A DNA stretch of 64,000 nt from Collinsella sp. AF25-2LB (GCF_003458415.1 NZ_QRUF01000006.1:46081-110080); one strand, 5' to 3'; numbered from the stretch's first letter, positions 8,392-16,744 are shown. The notes: generated by a model not told the origin, from the letters alone. Made by a program: numbers and translations.

Positions 8392-9150
8392 GTGCTCAAA
8401 GCAGTCGTTTTCGATATGGACGAGACGCTTCTTAGCATCAACCTCAACGCGTTCATCCTTCGCTATTTTAAGGATGTCTCATCGATGCTCGCGGATATCG
8501 GACGTCGCAGCCGCGGGGGCACGATGGCACGCCTCGGCACCATCCTGGTCGACCTCAACGCCAATCGTCGCAACAGTACGGACAATCGCACCAATCTTGA
8601 GTTTTACCAGGAAGAGGTTGAGCGCCGGTGCGGCATTTGCCTCTCGGACCCACTCATCTACGAGGCGTTTACCTACTACGATCGCGAAGTCCTGCCGTAC
8701 AAGAATGACGAACTCATCAACGCCCATGCCATGCCGGGCGCACACGCCGCGCTCCAGGCCGTACAGGACGCAGGGCTGCGCTGCGCGCTCTTTACCAACC
8801 CCAGCTTTCCGCAGGGGGCCATCGAGTGCCGCATGGGTTGGGGCGACCTGGCCGACGCCCCCTTTGAGCTCGTCACGCACATGGGAAACGCCACCCGCTG
8901 CAAGCCTGATGCCACCTACTATCTAGAGCAGCTTCAGGTGATGGGGCTCGAACCGCACGAGGTCCTTATGGTGGGCAACGATCCCAAACGCGACTTCCCT
9001 AGCCCCGCCTGCGGCATTCAGACTGCCTATGTAGGCCAGGGCAAGCCCAACCGAGTCACCTGGCGCGGAACCATGGAAGGCTTCGCCCGCGACTTTAACG
9101 CCGTAGTAGAAGCCTTCTACGAACACCAAGTAGCGGAAGAGTTGTCCTAA
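8392..9150 (+). CDS. HAD superfamily hydrolase
   Basis: The 252-residue protein opens with the HAD motif I FDMDETLLS (nucleophile D8, acid D10). Motif II is LFTNPS near residue 138, and motif III/IV are KPDATYY near 181 and MVGNDPKRD near 199, so all catalytic elements are present. A large helical cap lies between motifs I and II. It should be a phosphatase; the substrate is unknown. Start is GTG at 8392, with GAAAGGTG 5 nt upstream. Its stop overlaps the stop of the convergent cysteine-desulfidase gene by 4 nt, and no terminator separates them. Confidence 0.8.
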   Translation: MLKAVVFDMDETLLSINLNAFILRYFKDVSSMLADIGRRSRGGTMARLGTILVDLNANRRNSTDNRTNLEFYQEEVERRCGICLSDPLIYEAFTYYDREVLPYKNDELINAHAMPGAHAALQAVQDAGLRCALFTNPSFPQGAIECRMGWGDLADAPFELVTHMGNATRCKPDATYYLEQLQVMGLEPHEVLMVGNDPKRDFPSPACGIQTAYVGQGKPNRVTWRGTMEGFARDFNAVVEAFYEHQVAEELS

Positions 9151-10466
9151 CAGACTCGAGTCTTGCCGATCATGATGTTGAGGATCTCGACGTCGGTGTC
9201 CTTCATGCCCACGCGGCCTACGTAGCCCATACTGGCGATTGTCTGCTCAACGGTATCTTGGATCAGGCCCTCGCCGGCGCGGAAGCCGCGGCCCTGCATA
9301 GCCATATCGTGACCCAGAATCGCAGCGTCCACGGCTGCCGAAATCTTAGCCGCGCAACTCGCCTTGGCGCCATCGCACACGATGCCGCCCACGTTGCCAA
9401 GCGTGTTTGAGACCGTCGCGCCAATCTGCTCGCGCGTGCCGCCGCACAGCCAGGTAATGGCAGCACCAGCACCGCACGCAGCGCAAATAGCACCGCAAAA
9501 CGCCGAGAGGGCACCAATATAGCTCTTGATATGCACGGCGATAAGATCGGATAGCATCACGGCGCGCACCAGGCGCTCGTGGTCGCAGCGCAGGTACTCG
9601 GCATACTCCATAACGGGCAGCGCGCAGGTAATGCCCTGATTGCCCGAGCCGCACACAATGGCGACCGGCAGCGCACAGCCGTTCATGCGGGCGTCGGACC
9701 CGGCGGCTGCACGGGCACGGGCGCGGCAGGCGACGTCATCGGCACGTGCGCCCAGCAGCGTACGGCCCACCTCGGCGCCCCAAGCGTGCGCCAAACCCTC
9801 GGCGCTAATAGCGCCGTTCAACTCAATCTGACGCTCAACGGCAGCGCGGGCGCCCTCAATGTCGCCGTCCTCGATAAAGTCAACGATAGACTCGATCGAC
9901 ATGGGCGTATCGGCACTATCCGCCGCACGCTCGGCCACGACGCGCTCGGCGCAGGCGGCACACTCCCCCGCCGACTTGCCGCATACCGGAATACCGTCGA
10001 GCGTATGGCACGTGACATTGGTGTGGTGGTCGGTAATCTCGACGACTGCGGTATGGCCCCCGGCTGTGGCAGTCACCTTGATGTAGAGGTTGGGCACACC
10101 CTCGACAAGCGACACATCGCAGTAACCGGCATCGGCGAGGAGCTCGGCCACGCGAGCACGGTCCTCGTCGTTAACGCTCTCGAGCACCTCGAGCGCGCTC
10201 TTGGCGTCGCCGCCCACGGCACCCAGCACGGCCGCCGCTTCAATACCGTGCATACCGCCCGAGTTGGGCACGGTCACGCTCTTAACGTTCTTGATGATGT
10301 TGCCCGAGCAGGCGACATCCATATGATCGGGTTCGCAACCGAGCGTCTGGCTCGCCAGCGCCGCTGCATAGGCAACGGCAATAGGCTCGGTGCAGCCGAG
10401 CGCACAGACAAGCTCGCGGTTCAAAACGTCACAGAATGCAGCATCGCGAATGGAATCGGTGGGCAT
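9147..10466 (-). CDS. L-cysteine desulfidase family protein (YhaM/CyuA-like, UPF0597)
   Basis: This 439-residue protein matches the serine dehydratase alpha-like UPF0597 fold. It has CTEPIAVAYAAA near residue 23, SGNIIKNVKSVTVPNSGG near 52, and the CGSGNQGI and CDGAK cysteine-containing loops expected to ligate an Fe-S cluster. CyuA homologs break cysteine into pyruvate, ammonia and sulfide under anaerobic conditions. The enzymatic assignment is by family. The ATG at 10466 has a perfect AGGAGG 5 nt upstream; an upstream in-frame ATG at 10487 is ignored for that reason. Confidence 0.82.
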   Translation of the reverse strand: MPTDSIRDAAFCDVLNRELVCALGCTEPIAVAYAAALASQTLGCEPDHMDVACSGNIIKNVKSVTVPNSGGMHGIEAAAVLGAVGGDAKSALEVLESVNDEDRARVAELLADAGYCDVSLVEGVPNLYIKVTATAGGHTAVVEITDHHTNVTCHTLDGIPVCGKSAGECAACAERVVAERAADSADTPMSIESIVDFIEDGDIEGARAAVERQIELNGAISAEGLAHAWGAEVGRTLLGARADDVACRARARAAAGSDARMNGCALPVAIVCGSGNQGITCALPVMEYAEYLRCDHERLVRAVMLSDLIAVHIKSYIGALSAFCGAICAACGAGAAITWLCGGTREQIGATVSNTLGNVGGIVCDGAKASCAAKISAAVDAAILGHDMAMQGRGFRAGEGLIQDTVEQTIASMGYVGRVGMKDTDVEILNIMIGKTRVC

Positions 10467-10735
10467 TAGTGCCTCCTGTATACACAACGACTTATTTCTT
10501 ATACATAGTCAACTTCTTTATTTGATACCAAGGTCCCAAAAACCGCAACCCAGGTTCCGGCAGACGGTTACGAGCGTCAAACTGACGGCAGATTTCGTGA
10601 TGAACTGGTGTACTTACTTGATAAAGCGTTTGACCAAAAAACGCTCGATCGTTTACGCAAAAGACGCGCTATCATGCAGTCGAACGCGGTAAAACCTTTA
10701 GCAATTCCGCCGCACGGACCAGAGAGGAACCACTC
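10467..10735. other. Divergent intergenic region cysteine desulfidase gene / rpiB
   Basis: About 270 nt with the start of the desulfidase gene on one side and rpiB on the other. It is A/T rich and includes overlapping open frames that look spurious. No operator or riboswitch was recognised. Confidence 0.4.
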
Positions 10736-11203
10736 ATGAAGATCGGTATCGGTAACGACCACGCCGCCGTCGAGCTCAAGAACATCATTTCCGAGCACCT
10801 GAAGGAGCGCGGCTGCGAGGTCGTGAACTTTGGCACCGACACCTCCGAAAGCTTCGACTACCCCATCGCCGGTTACAAGGTGGGCAAGGCAGTTGCCAAC
10901 GGCGACGTCGACCTGGGTATCCTGATCTGTGGTACCGGCGTCGGCATCAGCCTGGCTGCCAACAAGGTCGAGGGCGTACGCGCCGTCGTGTGCTCCGAGC
11001 CCTTCAGCGCCAAGCTCTCCCGCATGCACAACAACACCAACGTGCTGGCCTTTGGCGCCCGTGTCGTGGGCTCCGAGCTCGCCAAGATGATTGTCGACGA
11101 GTGGCTCGACGCCGAGTTTGAGGGCGGCCGCCACGAGCGTCGCGTCAATCTCCTCAACGAGATCGACCAGACGCGCGGCCTCAAGGTCGTTGACGAGGCC
11201 TAA
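10736..11203 (+). CDS. rpiB: Ribose-5-phosphate isomerase B
   Basis: The 155-residue protein is an RpiB/LacAB-type isomerase that interconverts ribose 5-phosphate and ribulose 5-phosphate in the pentose phosphate pathway. GNDHAAVELK at residues 6-15 and ICGTGVGISLAANK near 63-76, with the catalytic cysteine in ICGTG, are diagnostic. RMHNNTNVLAFGAR follows near residue 98. LacA/LacB are close relatives, but no galactose genes are nearby. AGAGAGGAA lies before the ATG. A strong terminator follows. Confidence 0.9.
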   Translation: MKIGIGNDHAAVELKNIISEHLKERGCEVVNFGTDTSESFDYPIAGYKVGKAVANGDVDLGILICGTGVGISLAANKVEGVRAVVCSEPFSAKLSRMHNNTNVLAFGARVVGSELAKMIVDEWLDAEFEGGRHERRVNLLNEIDQTRGLKVVDEA

Positions 11204-11230
11204 AGACCTACAAAGCCATACGCTATCGCC

Positions 11231-11270
11231 AGCCCCCGCCCGGAAGAAACATCCGGACGGGGGCTCTTTA
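11231..11270 (+). terminator. Intrinsic terminator after rpiB
   Basis: AGCCCCCGCCCGGA pairs with TCCGGACGGGGGCT (one mismatch), then CTTTA, about 30 nt after the rpiB stop. Confidence 0.75.
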
Positions 11271-11301
11271 GTAGATTTCTAAGGGTTACCAAAAACCCAC
11301 T

Positions 11302-11340
11302 GGAATAAAAGAGGCGCCGCGGATGGAGTTCCGCGGCGCC
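11302..11340 (-). terminator. Intrinsic terminator after ndk
   Basis: GGCGCCGCGGA pairs with TCCGCGGCGCC across a short loop; the minus strand continues TCTTTTATT. It lies about 40 nt beyond the ndk stop. Confidence 0.8.
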
Positions 11341-11379
11341 CAAGCCACACGCTAACAGCTTTAAGGAGTCAAAGCTGGT

Positions 11380-11784
11380 TTAGCCAAAGAAACGCTTAAT
11401 CTCGATCTCGGCGTTCTCCAGGCAGTCGGAGCCGTGAATCACGTTGGCGTTGACATCGACAGCGAAGTCGCCGCGGATGGTGCCGGGGGCAGCATCAAGC
11501 GGGTTGGTAGCGCCCATAAGGGTGCGCATCTTGGAGACAGCGGAAAGACCGGAAACGACCATCTTGACGACCGGACCGCTCGTCATAAAGTCGCAGAGAC
11601 CGCCAAAGAAAGGCTTGTCGGCCAGATGAGCGTAGTGCTCCTCGACGGTGGCGCGCTCAAGCGTGGTCATCTCCATGCGCTCAATGACAAGGCCGCTGCG
11701 CTCAATGCGAGCAACGATCTCGCCGATCTTGCGATCGCGCACGGCGTCGGGCTTAATCATGATGAAGGTCTTCTCGATAGCCAT
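11380..11784 (-). CDS. ndk: Nucleoside diphosphate kinase
   Basis: At 134 residues this is a standard NDK, which moves the gamma phosphate from ATP to other NDPs. KPDAVRDRKIGEI at residues 11-23 and the catalytic histidine H117 in NVIHGSD are present. The ATG at 11784 follows GAAAGG by 7 nt; the frame is open to 11826, but that start lacks a ribosome site. A plausible promoter lies at 11876-11904, and a terminator follows, so it is probably transcribed alone. Confidence 0.93.
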   Translation of the reverse strand: MAIEKTFIMIKPDAVRDRKIGEIVARIERSGLVIERMEMTTLERATVEEHYAHLADKPFFGGLCDFMTSGPVVKMVVSGLSAVSKMRTLMGATNPLDAAPGTIRGDFAVDVNANVIHGSDCLENAEIEIKRFFG

Positions 11785-11875
11785 AAGGTAGCCTTTCAAG
11801 TAGGTTCGCGCGTGCCCAAGTCCCATTCCGGCACCCGCCTGAACTGCATCGTAACAGAGTTTTGGCTGCAGTTAA

Positions 11876-11904
11876 ACAATAAGCTGTTATTTGAAACGCT
11901 ACAA
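11876..11904 (-). promoter_or_regulatory. Probable sigma-70 promoter of ndk
   Basis: On the minus strand TTGTAG is followed after exactly 17 bp by TATTGT. An inverted repeat AACGCT/AGCGTT overlaps the -35, possibly an operator. Confidence 0.45.
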
Positions 11905-12084
11905 TTTATTAAAGCGTTCCATATGTGTCACTTCTGTTTCGAAGCCCGATTAGAGTACCATCCGACCGCGCATCAACCGCATCGAACCGAGCGGACGGTC
12001 GGTTGCCGTCTGTGAACGCGCGCCCTTCACAACCTGCCCAAAGGTCCTCCAGAAGTTCTCGACAAGCCCCTCCCCCATAGCAAC

Positions 12085-12118
12085 AAAATACGGGCGCCCG
12101 CAACAGCAGACGCCCGTA
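12085..12118 (-). terminator. Intrinsic terminator after argH
   Basis: ACGGGCG (12112-12118 side) pairs with CGCCCGT across a 14-nt loop, followed on the minus strand by ATTTTG. Confidence 0.65.
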
Positions 12119-12169
12119 AAAGCAAAAACGATTTATCAATAAATGGCCAAAGCCGCTTCAGCCAAACCC

Positions 12170-13600
12170 CTACTTTGCCCCGTGGCCCATCTCGACGACC
12201 TTGGTCAGCGACCCAAACACGCCTTCGTCGGCCACGAGCTGTGCCTCGGCACGCTCCAGCTGGACGGCAACGGCGGCAGGAGCGGTGCCGCCCTCGGTCG
12301 TGCGCGCAGCGACAATCGACGGGATGTCGAGCGCCTCGGTAATATCGCGCTCAAAGAGCGGGCTTGCCTCCTGGAAGACCTCGAACGGTAGGTCCTCGAG
12401 GTTGCAGCCGCGCTTCTCACACATCAGGACCAGGTGTCCCACCACGGCGTGCGCCTCGCGGAACGGCAGACCACGCTTGGCCAGGTAATCGGCAACATCG
12501 GTGGCGGCAAGGTGACCCACGCCGCACTCGCGCGCCATGGCGCCCTCGTTGACGGTCCAGGTCGATATCATTCCGGCCATAACGGACAGGCACTGCATGA
12601 GCGTATGGGCGGTATCGAGCGCGCCCTCCTTGTCCTCCTGCAAGTCCTTGTTATAAGCGAGCGGCAAGCCCTTCATGGTCACGAGCAGCTGCACCAGGTT
12701 GCCATAGACTCGACCGCTCTTGCCGCGGATAAGCTCGGCAAAGTCGGGATTCTTCTTCTGCGGCATGATGGACGAACCGGTGGAGTAGGAGTCGGAAAGC
12801 GTGATAAAGCCAAATTCGGAGCTCGACCACAGCACAATCTCCTCGGAAAGACGCGACAGGTGCATGGCCATGACGGAGCCGGCATAATGCAGGTCGAGCA
12901 GGAAATCGCGATCGGAAACAGCGTCGAGCGAGTTAGGAATCACGCCCGCAAAGCCAAGCTCGGCAGCCGTCATCTGGCGATCGAGCGGATAGCTCGTGCC
13001 GGCGAGCGCGGCGGCGCCCAACGGGCAATTATCAGCGGCATCGAAGGCGGCCTTCAGACGCGTAAAATCGCGCGCGAACATCCAGGAGTACGCCAGCAGA
13101 TGATGCGAGAGCAGCACGGGCTGAGCATGCTGCATGTGCGTATAGCCCGGCAGAATCACCTTGTCGTACATTTTAGCCGCATCCACCAGCACATGGCGCA
13201 GCTCAAGATTGGCCTCCATGAGCTCCTTGGCCAGCGCCTTGACGCCCAGTCGCGTGTCGGTCGCCACCTGGTCGTTGCGCGAACGCCCGGTATGCAAGCG
13301 CTTGCCGGCCTCGCCGATGCGGCACGTCAGCTCGCTCTCGATGGACATATGAATGTCCTCGTCGTTGATATCGAAGGTGAAGTTGCCGGCATCGACATCC
13401 TGCTCGATTCCGGTCAGGCCCTCGGCAATCGCCCGCTCGTCCTCGACACTGATGATGCCCTGGGCGGCCAGCATCTTGGCATGAGCCTTAGAGCCGGCGA
13501 TATCCTGCTTATAGAGATGCTTGTCGACCGGCAGCGACGCGCCAAACTCCTGCGTGACCTCGGCCACGCCCGCCTCAAAACGACCACCCCAAAGAGCCAT
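12170..13600 (-). CDS. argH: Argininosuccinate lyase
   Basis: The 476-residue enzyme splits argininosuccinate into arginine and fumarate, the last step of arginine synthesis. The superfamily signature GSSIMPQKKNPD is near residue 280, HTGRSRNDQVATD near 103 and YTHMQHAQPV near 155. The ATG at 13600 has AAAGGGG 8 nt upstream; the longer frame to 13675 has no ribosome site. It is separated from argG by a terminator and a small ORF, so argG and argH are probably not one simple transcript. Confidence 0.94.
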   Translation of the reverse strand: MALWGGRFEAGVAEVTQEFGASLPVDKHLYKQDIAGSKAHAKMLAAQGIISVEDERAIAEGLTGIEQDVDAGNFTFDINDEDIHMSIESELTCRIGEAGKRLHTGRSRNDQVATDTRLGVKALAKELMEANLELRHVLVDAAKMYDKVILPGYTHMQHAQPVLLSHHLLAYSWMFARDFTRLKAAFDAADNCPLGAAALAGTSYPLDRQMTAAELGFAGVIPNSLDAVSDRDFLLDLHYAGSVMAMHLSRLSEEIVLWSSSEFGFITLSDSYSTGSSIMPQKKNPDFAELIRGKSGRVYGNLVQLLVTMKGLPLAYNKDLQEDKEGALDTAHTLMQCLSVMAGMISTWTVNEGAMARECGVGHLAATDVADYLAKRGLPFREAHAVVGHLVLMCEKRGCNLEDLPFEVFQEASPLFERDITEALDIPSIVAARTTEGGTAPAAVAVQLERAEAQLVADEGVFGSLTKVVEMGHGAK

Positions 13601-13719
13601 GGGACCGTCCCCTTTCATCAAATACCAAAACAAGCGCCCAAAGCAATGCGCCCTGTCGCTAAAGCGATTTTTCAACCGCTAGTTTTACACACTCCCTGCC
13701 GTGCGCGGGGGCCATGTAG

Positions 13720-13890
13720 CTAATTTGCAAAGAAGTGACGCACCATGCACTTGGCACCCAACGTCTCCCTCCGAATGTTGCCCTGCGAACCATCGATCCA
13801 AGCCTTCAGGCTCATAGGGACGTCCTCGACCTTTGCAGTATCGATCTCGGGCGCGAGGGCAAGTAAAGCATGCGCGATAGCATTGAACAT
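13720..13890 (-). CDS. Small protein, 56 residues, unknown
   Basis: A short frame runs from ATG 13890 to TAG 13722-13720, with GAGGAG 8 nt before the start. The product begins MFNAIAHALLALAPEIDTA, contains SLKAWIDGSQGNIRRE in the middle and ends in MVRHFFAN. It is slightly amphipathic, without a signal peptide or clear membrane segment. It lies between the argG terminator (13937-13969) and argH, on their strand. I recognise no family. A 119-residue frame over the same bases lacks a ribosome site and is less likely. Confidence 0.5.
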   Translation of the reverse strand: MFNAIAHALLALAPEIDTAKVEDVPMSLKAWIDGSQGNIRRETLGAKCMVRHFFAN

Positions 13891-13936
13891 ATTGGATACT
13901 CCTCATATATATAGGCGCAAGGCCGACAAATTGATA

Positions 13937-13969
13937 GAAAGAGCCCTGCCGGACAACCCCGGCGGGGCT
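13937..13969 (-). terminator. Intrinsic terminator after argG
   Basis: AGCCCCGCCGG pairs with CCGGCAGGGCT (one wobble), then CTTTC on the minus strand. It lies about 160 nt after the argG stop and just before the 56-residue small ORF. Confidence 0.6.
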
Positions 13970-14125
13970 CGGACTCAGCCGCAGGCGCGGCGTCATATAT
14001 GCGGGCGGAACGTAGGGGCCACCGATGTTAAGAAGTGTCAGCAAGCATAACGAAAGGTAGGGACCCCGTGCGCCCGTTTTGTATCACGCGGATGGGCCGC
14101 GCGGATACCAAGGGAAGGAAAAGCC

Positions 14126-15352
14126 TTAGGCCTGAGCTGCAGCAGAGCTGGGACCCTGGACCTTGGCCCACGTCTTGAGCGACAGCGTGTCGATCTCGAT
14201 AAAGCCGGCGCTGGCCTTCTCATCAAACGTGGTGTCGCGGTCGTAGGTAGCCAGGCCATAGTCGTAAAGGCTGAAGGGGCTCTTGCGGCCGACGACATGG
14301 CAGTTGCCCTTAAAGAACTTCAGACGGACGGTGCCGGTCACGAACTTCTGGGTGTCGGCCATAAAGGCATCGAGCGCGTTTTTGAGCGGGCTGTACCACT
14401 GGCCGTTATACACGGCGGTGGCCCAATCCTGCTCGAGCTTAATCTTCTCCTTGAGCAGGTCGCCCTCAACGCAAATGTCCTCGAGCGCCTTGTGGGCGGT
14501 GATAAGCGTCAGGGCGCCGGGGACCTCATAGCACTCGCGGCTCTTGAGGCCCACCAGACGGTCCTCGACCAGGTCCAGGCGACCAAAGCCATTGTCGCCG
14601 GAAATCTTGTTGAGAGCGATGACGATCTCGGAGAGCTTCATCTTCTTGCCGTCGACGGCGACGGGCTTGCCCGCCTCAAACTCAATCTCGGTGTAGGTCG
14701 GGGCGTCGGGCGTATCCTCGGGGTTCTTGGTCATAACCCAGGCGTCGTCGAGCGGCTCGTTCCAGGGATCCTCCAGGTGACCGCACTCAATGGCGCGACC
14801 CCACAGGTTGTCGTCGATGGAATAGGGGTTGTCGTTGGCACCCTCGGGAACCGGCACGTTGTGGGCGTGGGCGTAGGCGACCTCGTCCGGACGGCACTTC
14901 AGATCCCACTCGCGAACCGGGGCGATAACCTTGAGCTCGGGGTCGAGCGCCTTGACGGCAGCCTCAAAACGGACCTGGTCGTTACCTTTGCCGGTGCAGC
15001 CGTGGGCGACGTAGGTCGCGCCAAACTCGTGAGCAACCTCGACGAGCTTCTTGGCGAGCAGCGGGCGGGACAGGGCGGAGAGCAGCGGGTACTTGTTCTC
15101 GTACATGGAGTTGGCCGCGATGGCCTTGGTCAGGAACTCATCGGAGAACTCGTCGCGCAAGTCGAGCACCTGACAATCCAGAACGCCCAGGTCGAGCGCC
15201 TTCTGCTTCTTGGCATCCAGGCCGGTCTCCTCCTGGCCCACGTTACCGCAGACGCAAACGACATCAAGATTCTTCTCGTCCTGAAGCCACTTGACACATA
15301 CGGATGTATCAAGACCACCGGAATATGCGAGAACGACTTTTTCCTTGCTCAT
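14126..15352 (-). CDS. argG: Argininosuccinate synthase
   Basis: The 408-residue enzyme joins citrulline and aspartate using ATP. The P-loop-like AYSGGLDTSV is at residues 9-18, HGCTGKGNDQVRFE near 117 and the substrate loop RECYEVPGA near 285. AAAGGA lies 7 nt before the ATG at 15352, so the frame up to 15403 is taken as leader. The gene has an approximately 375-nt leader with an arginine-rich peptide and a terminator hairpin, suggesting that transcription into argG depends on charged arginyl-tRNA. Confidence 0.95.
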   Translation of the reverse strand: MSKEKVVLAYSGGLDTSVCVKWLQDEKNLDVVCVCGNVGQEETGLDAKKQKALDLGVLDCQVLDLRDEFSDEFLTKAIAANSMYENKYPLLSALSRPLLAKKLVEVAHEFGATYVAHGCTGKGNDQVRFEAAVKALDPELKVIAPVREWDLKCRPDEVAYAHAHNVPVPEGANDNPYSIDDNLWGRAIECGHLEDPWNEPLDDAWVMTKNPEDTPDAPTYTEIEFEAGKPVAVDGKKMKLSEIVIALNKISGDNGFGRLDLVEDRLVGLKSRECYEVPGALTLITAHKALEDICVEGDLLKEKIKLEQDWATAVYNGQWYSPLKNALDAFMADTQKFVTGTVRLKFFKGNCHVVGRKSPFSLYDYGLATYDRDTTFDEKASAGFIEIDTLSLKTWAKVQGPSSAAAQA

Positions 15353-15402
15353 GGCTGTTTCCTTTCGCCCTTGGTAGCTAGTTAGAACATCGGTCAGTTG
15401 CA

Positions 15403-15517
15403 AGTCATTTCGAGGTCAAAAACCGTGCAATATCAGGTTAAATAGCAAAAAGCAGCACAACATGCCCTAGAAACATGCGTCTATGTCGTGCTAAAACCCA
15501 ACGACCTCAAAATGACT
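15403..15517 (-). promoter_or_regulatory. Nested leader stem around the argG attenuator
   Basis: AGTCATTTTGAGGTC (15517-15503) is complementary in 14 of 15 positions to GACCTCGAAATGACT (15417-15403), enclosing the terminator hairpin. The distal arm is transcribed only in read-through RNA, about 50 nt before the argG start codon. Confidence 0.5.
15446..15492 (-). terminator. Attenuator terminator in the argG leader
   Basis: AGCACGACAT pairs with ATGTTGTGCT (one wobble) over a 19-nt loop, then GC and five T residues. It lies 65 nt after the stop of the arginine-rich leader peptide and about 95 nt before the argG start codon, the expected place for a transcription attenuator. Confidence 0.75.
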
Positions 15518-15564
15518 CTGTTGGGGCATTTAGCCCCATACGGACAGAGACGATTGTTATCGTC
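15516..15564 (-). promoter_or_regulatory. Leader hairpins between peptide and terminator (argG)
   Basis: GACGAT-AACA-ATCGTC (15564-15549) overlaps the last arginine codons and the stop, as a pause hairpin would. Next to it, CTCTGT/ACAGAG (15549-15516) encloses TGGGGC-TAAAT-GCCCCA. A ribosome stalled on the arginine codons would melt the first hairpin. Which later stem it favours has to be folded to know. Confidence 0.5.
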
Positions 15565-15631
15565 GTCGGGAAATTGCGCGCTGGCGTCGGATGGCATTGT
15601 CTGCAGTAGTGATGATCTTTACGAACTGCAT
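15557..15631 (-). CDS. Arginine-rich leader peptide of argG (argL-like)
   Basis: This 24-codon frame has a strong ribosome site (AAAGGAGAGG) and starts at ATG 15631. It begins MQFVKIITTADNAI and then has Arg at positions 15, 16, 18, 22, 23 and 24: six in the last ten, four of them CGA codons and the final three CGA CGA CGA, directly before TAA. Such a run of the pathway's end-product codon ahead of a terminator is the hallmark of ribosome-mediated attenuation, as in trp and his leaders. I know of no described arginine example in this group; assignment is inference from layout. Confidence 0.75.
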   Translation of the reverse strand: MQFVKIITTADNAIRRQRAISRRR

Positions 15632-15734
15632 CTGCCTCTCCTTTCACCTACCGCCGGGCGCAATTCTAATATCGTAAACGGTACCTTTTCCTCGGTAAGC
15701 GGTTGTTTTTCCGTCTCCGTTTTCGATGGTCGCT

Positions 15735-15762
15735 ATATTACGCTAAAGTGCCTACAGCGCAA
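15735..15762 (-). promoter_or_regulatory. Probable promoter of the argG leader
   Basis: On the minus strand TTGCGC is followed after 16 bp by TAATAT. The predicted transcript starts near 15728, about 97 nt before the leader peptide and 375 nt before argG. Confidence 0.45.
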
Positions 15763-15906
15763 GCGACAAATTCAAATTTCTGAAATTTTTTTTCATTACT
15801 TTGTGAAGTGTGGTGCAAATACGCGCCAATCCTGCGAAAATACGCCAGATTACCAACTGGAGGGTTATTCCGCCCGAAACAAATTAGAAACGGAAAGGCG
15901 CGTTTT

Positions 15907-16734
15907 ATGCAAACTTTTGAATCTGACGCCGCTATCGGCAACATTAAGCTTCTCGCCGTCGATATGGACAAGACGTTGCTGACCGACGAGCGCGTGCTAC
16001 CCCAGGGCCTCGATGAGCGCTTGGAAAAGCTCGCCGAGGCCGGCATCGTGTTCTGCCCCGCCAGCGGACGTCCCGCTCCCAAGCTCGAGGAGATGTTCGA
16101 GGACATTAAGGGCCGCATCGCTTTTTGCCCCGATAACGGCGCGTGCGTAATCTATCGCGGCAACTATATCTATAAGAGCACTATCGATGTGGCGCTGTAT
16201 CAGCAGGTGCTTGCGCGCGCCTCGGAGGATTCGCGCGCCGTCCCCGTGCTATGCTGCTTCGACGAGTTTTACGTGCTTGCTCGCGACCATCAATACCACG
16301 ACGAGCTCAGCGTTTACTACAACACGATCAACTACGTCGATACCTTTGAGGGCCTTGACGTCGAGTCTAACAAGATTTCGATCTTCTTCCCCGGCTACGA
16401 TGCCGAGCCTGCATTCCGCGAGACCTATAGCCCCGAGTTCTCGGACAAGCTCTACGTCACCAATGCCGGGCGCGAGTGGATCGACTTCATGAACTTGGGC
16501 GTCGACAAGGGCGCCGGCGTCGCGCACCTATGCGAGCACCTGGACATCGATATCGCCGACGCCGCCGCCGTGGGCGATACGTACAACGATATCCCCATGC
16601 TGGAGCGCGTCGGACATAGCTTTATCGTGGACAACGCCGAGGAGCATATGAACGCGCATGCTAAGTGGCGCATTCCGAGCAACAACGACGGGGGCGTACT
16701 GACGCTCATCGACGCTATCTTGGCGGCTCGGTAG
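15907..16734 (+). CDS. Cof-type HAD-IIB phosphatase
   Basis: The 275-residue protein has VDMDKTLLTDE (nucleophile and acid at residues 20 and 22), PASGRPAP near 54, and GDTYNDIPMLERVGHSFIVDNA near 227. That order with a cap between motifs II and III defines the Cof/YwpJ-type HAD phosphatases, which act on sugar phosphates or similar small molecules. Substrate is not predictable. GGAAAGG precedes the ATG at 15907; the frame open to 15808 has no ribosome site. It diverges from argG and ends just before a very large inverted repeat. Confidence 0.85.
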   Translation: MQTFESDAAIGNIKLLAVDMDKTLLTDERVLPQGLDERLEKLAEAGIVFCPASGRPAPKLEEMFEDIKGRIAFCPDNGACVIYRGNYIYKSTIDVALYQQVLARASEDSRAVPVLCCFDEFYVLARDHQYHDELSVYYNTINYVDTFEGLDVESNKISIFFPGYDAEPAFRETYSPEFSDKLYVTNAGREWIDFMNLGVDKGAGVAHLCEHLDIDIADAAAVGDTYNDIPMLERVGHSFIVDNAEEHMNAHAKWRIPSNNDGGVLTLIDAILAAR

Positions 16735-16744
16735 CCGTCCCATC

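Larger units (their letters stand above)
11785..12169. other. Intergenic region ndk / argH
   Basis: This 385-nt gap holds the ndk promoter (11876-11904), an inverted repeat AACGCT/AGCGTT around 11893-11917, and the argH terminator (12085-12118). I see no gene. Confidence 0.5.

Noticed and set aside
13685-14044. 119-residue minus-strand frame near argH
   Set aside because: It crosses the argG terminator and lacks a ribosome site; the 56-residue frame in another register has a GAGGAG.
15353-15728. T-box leader for argG
   Set aside because: No AGGGTGGNACCGCG-type sequence or specifier stem was found; the leader peptide model fits better.
15488-15982. 164-residue plus-strand frame ahead of the Cof gene
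   Set aside because: Runs antisense through the argG leader, without SD, and overlaps the start of the Cof gene in another register.
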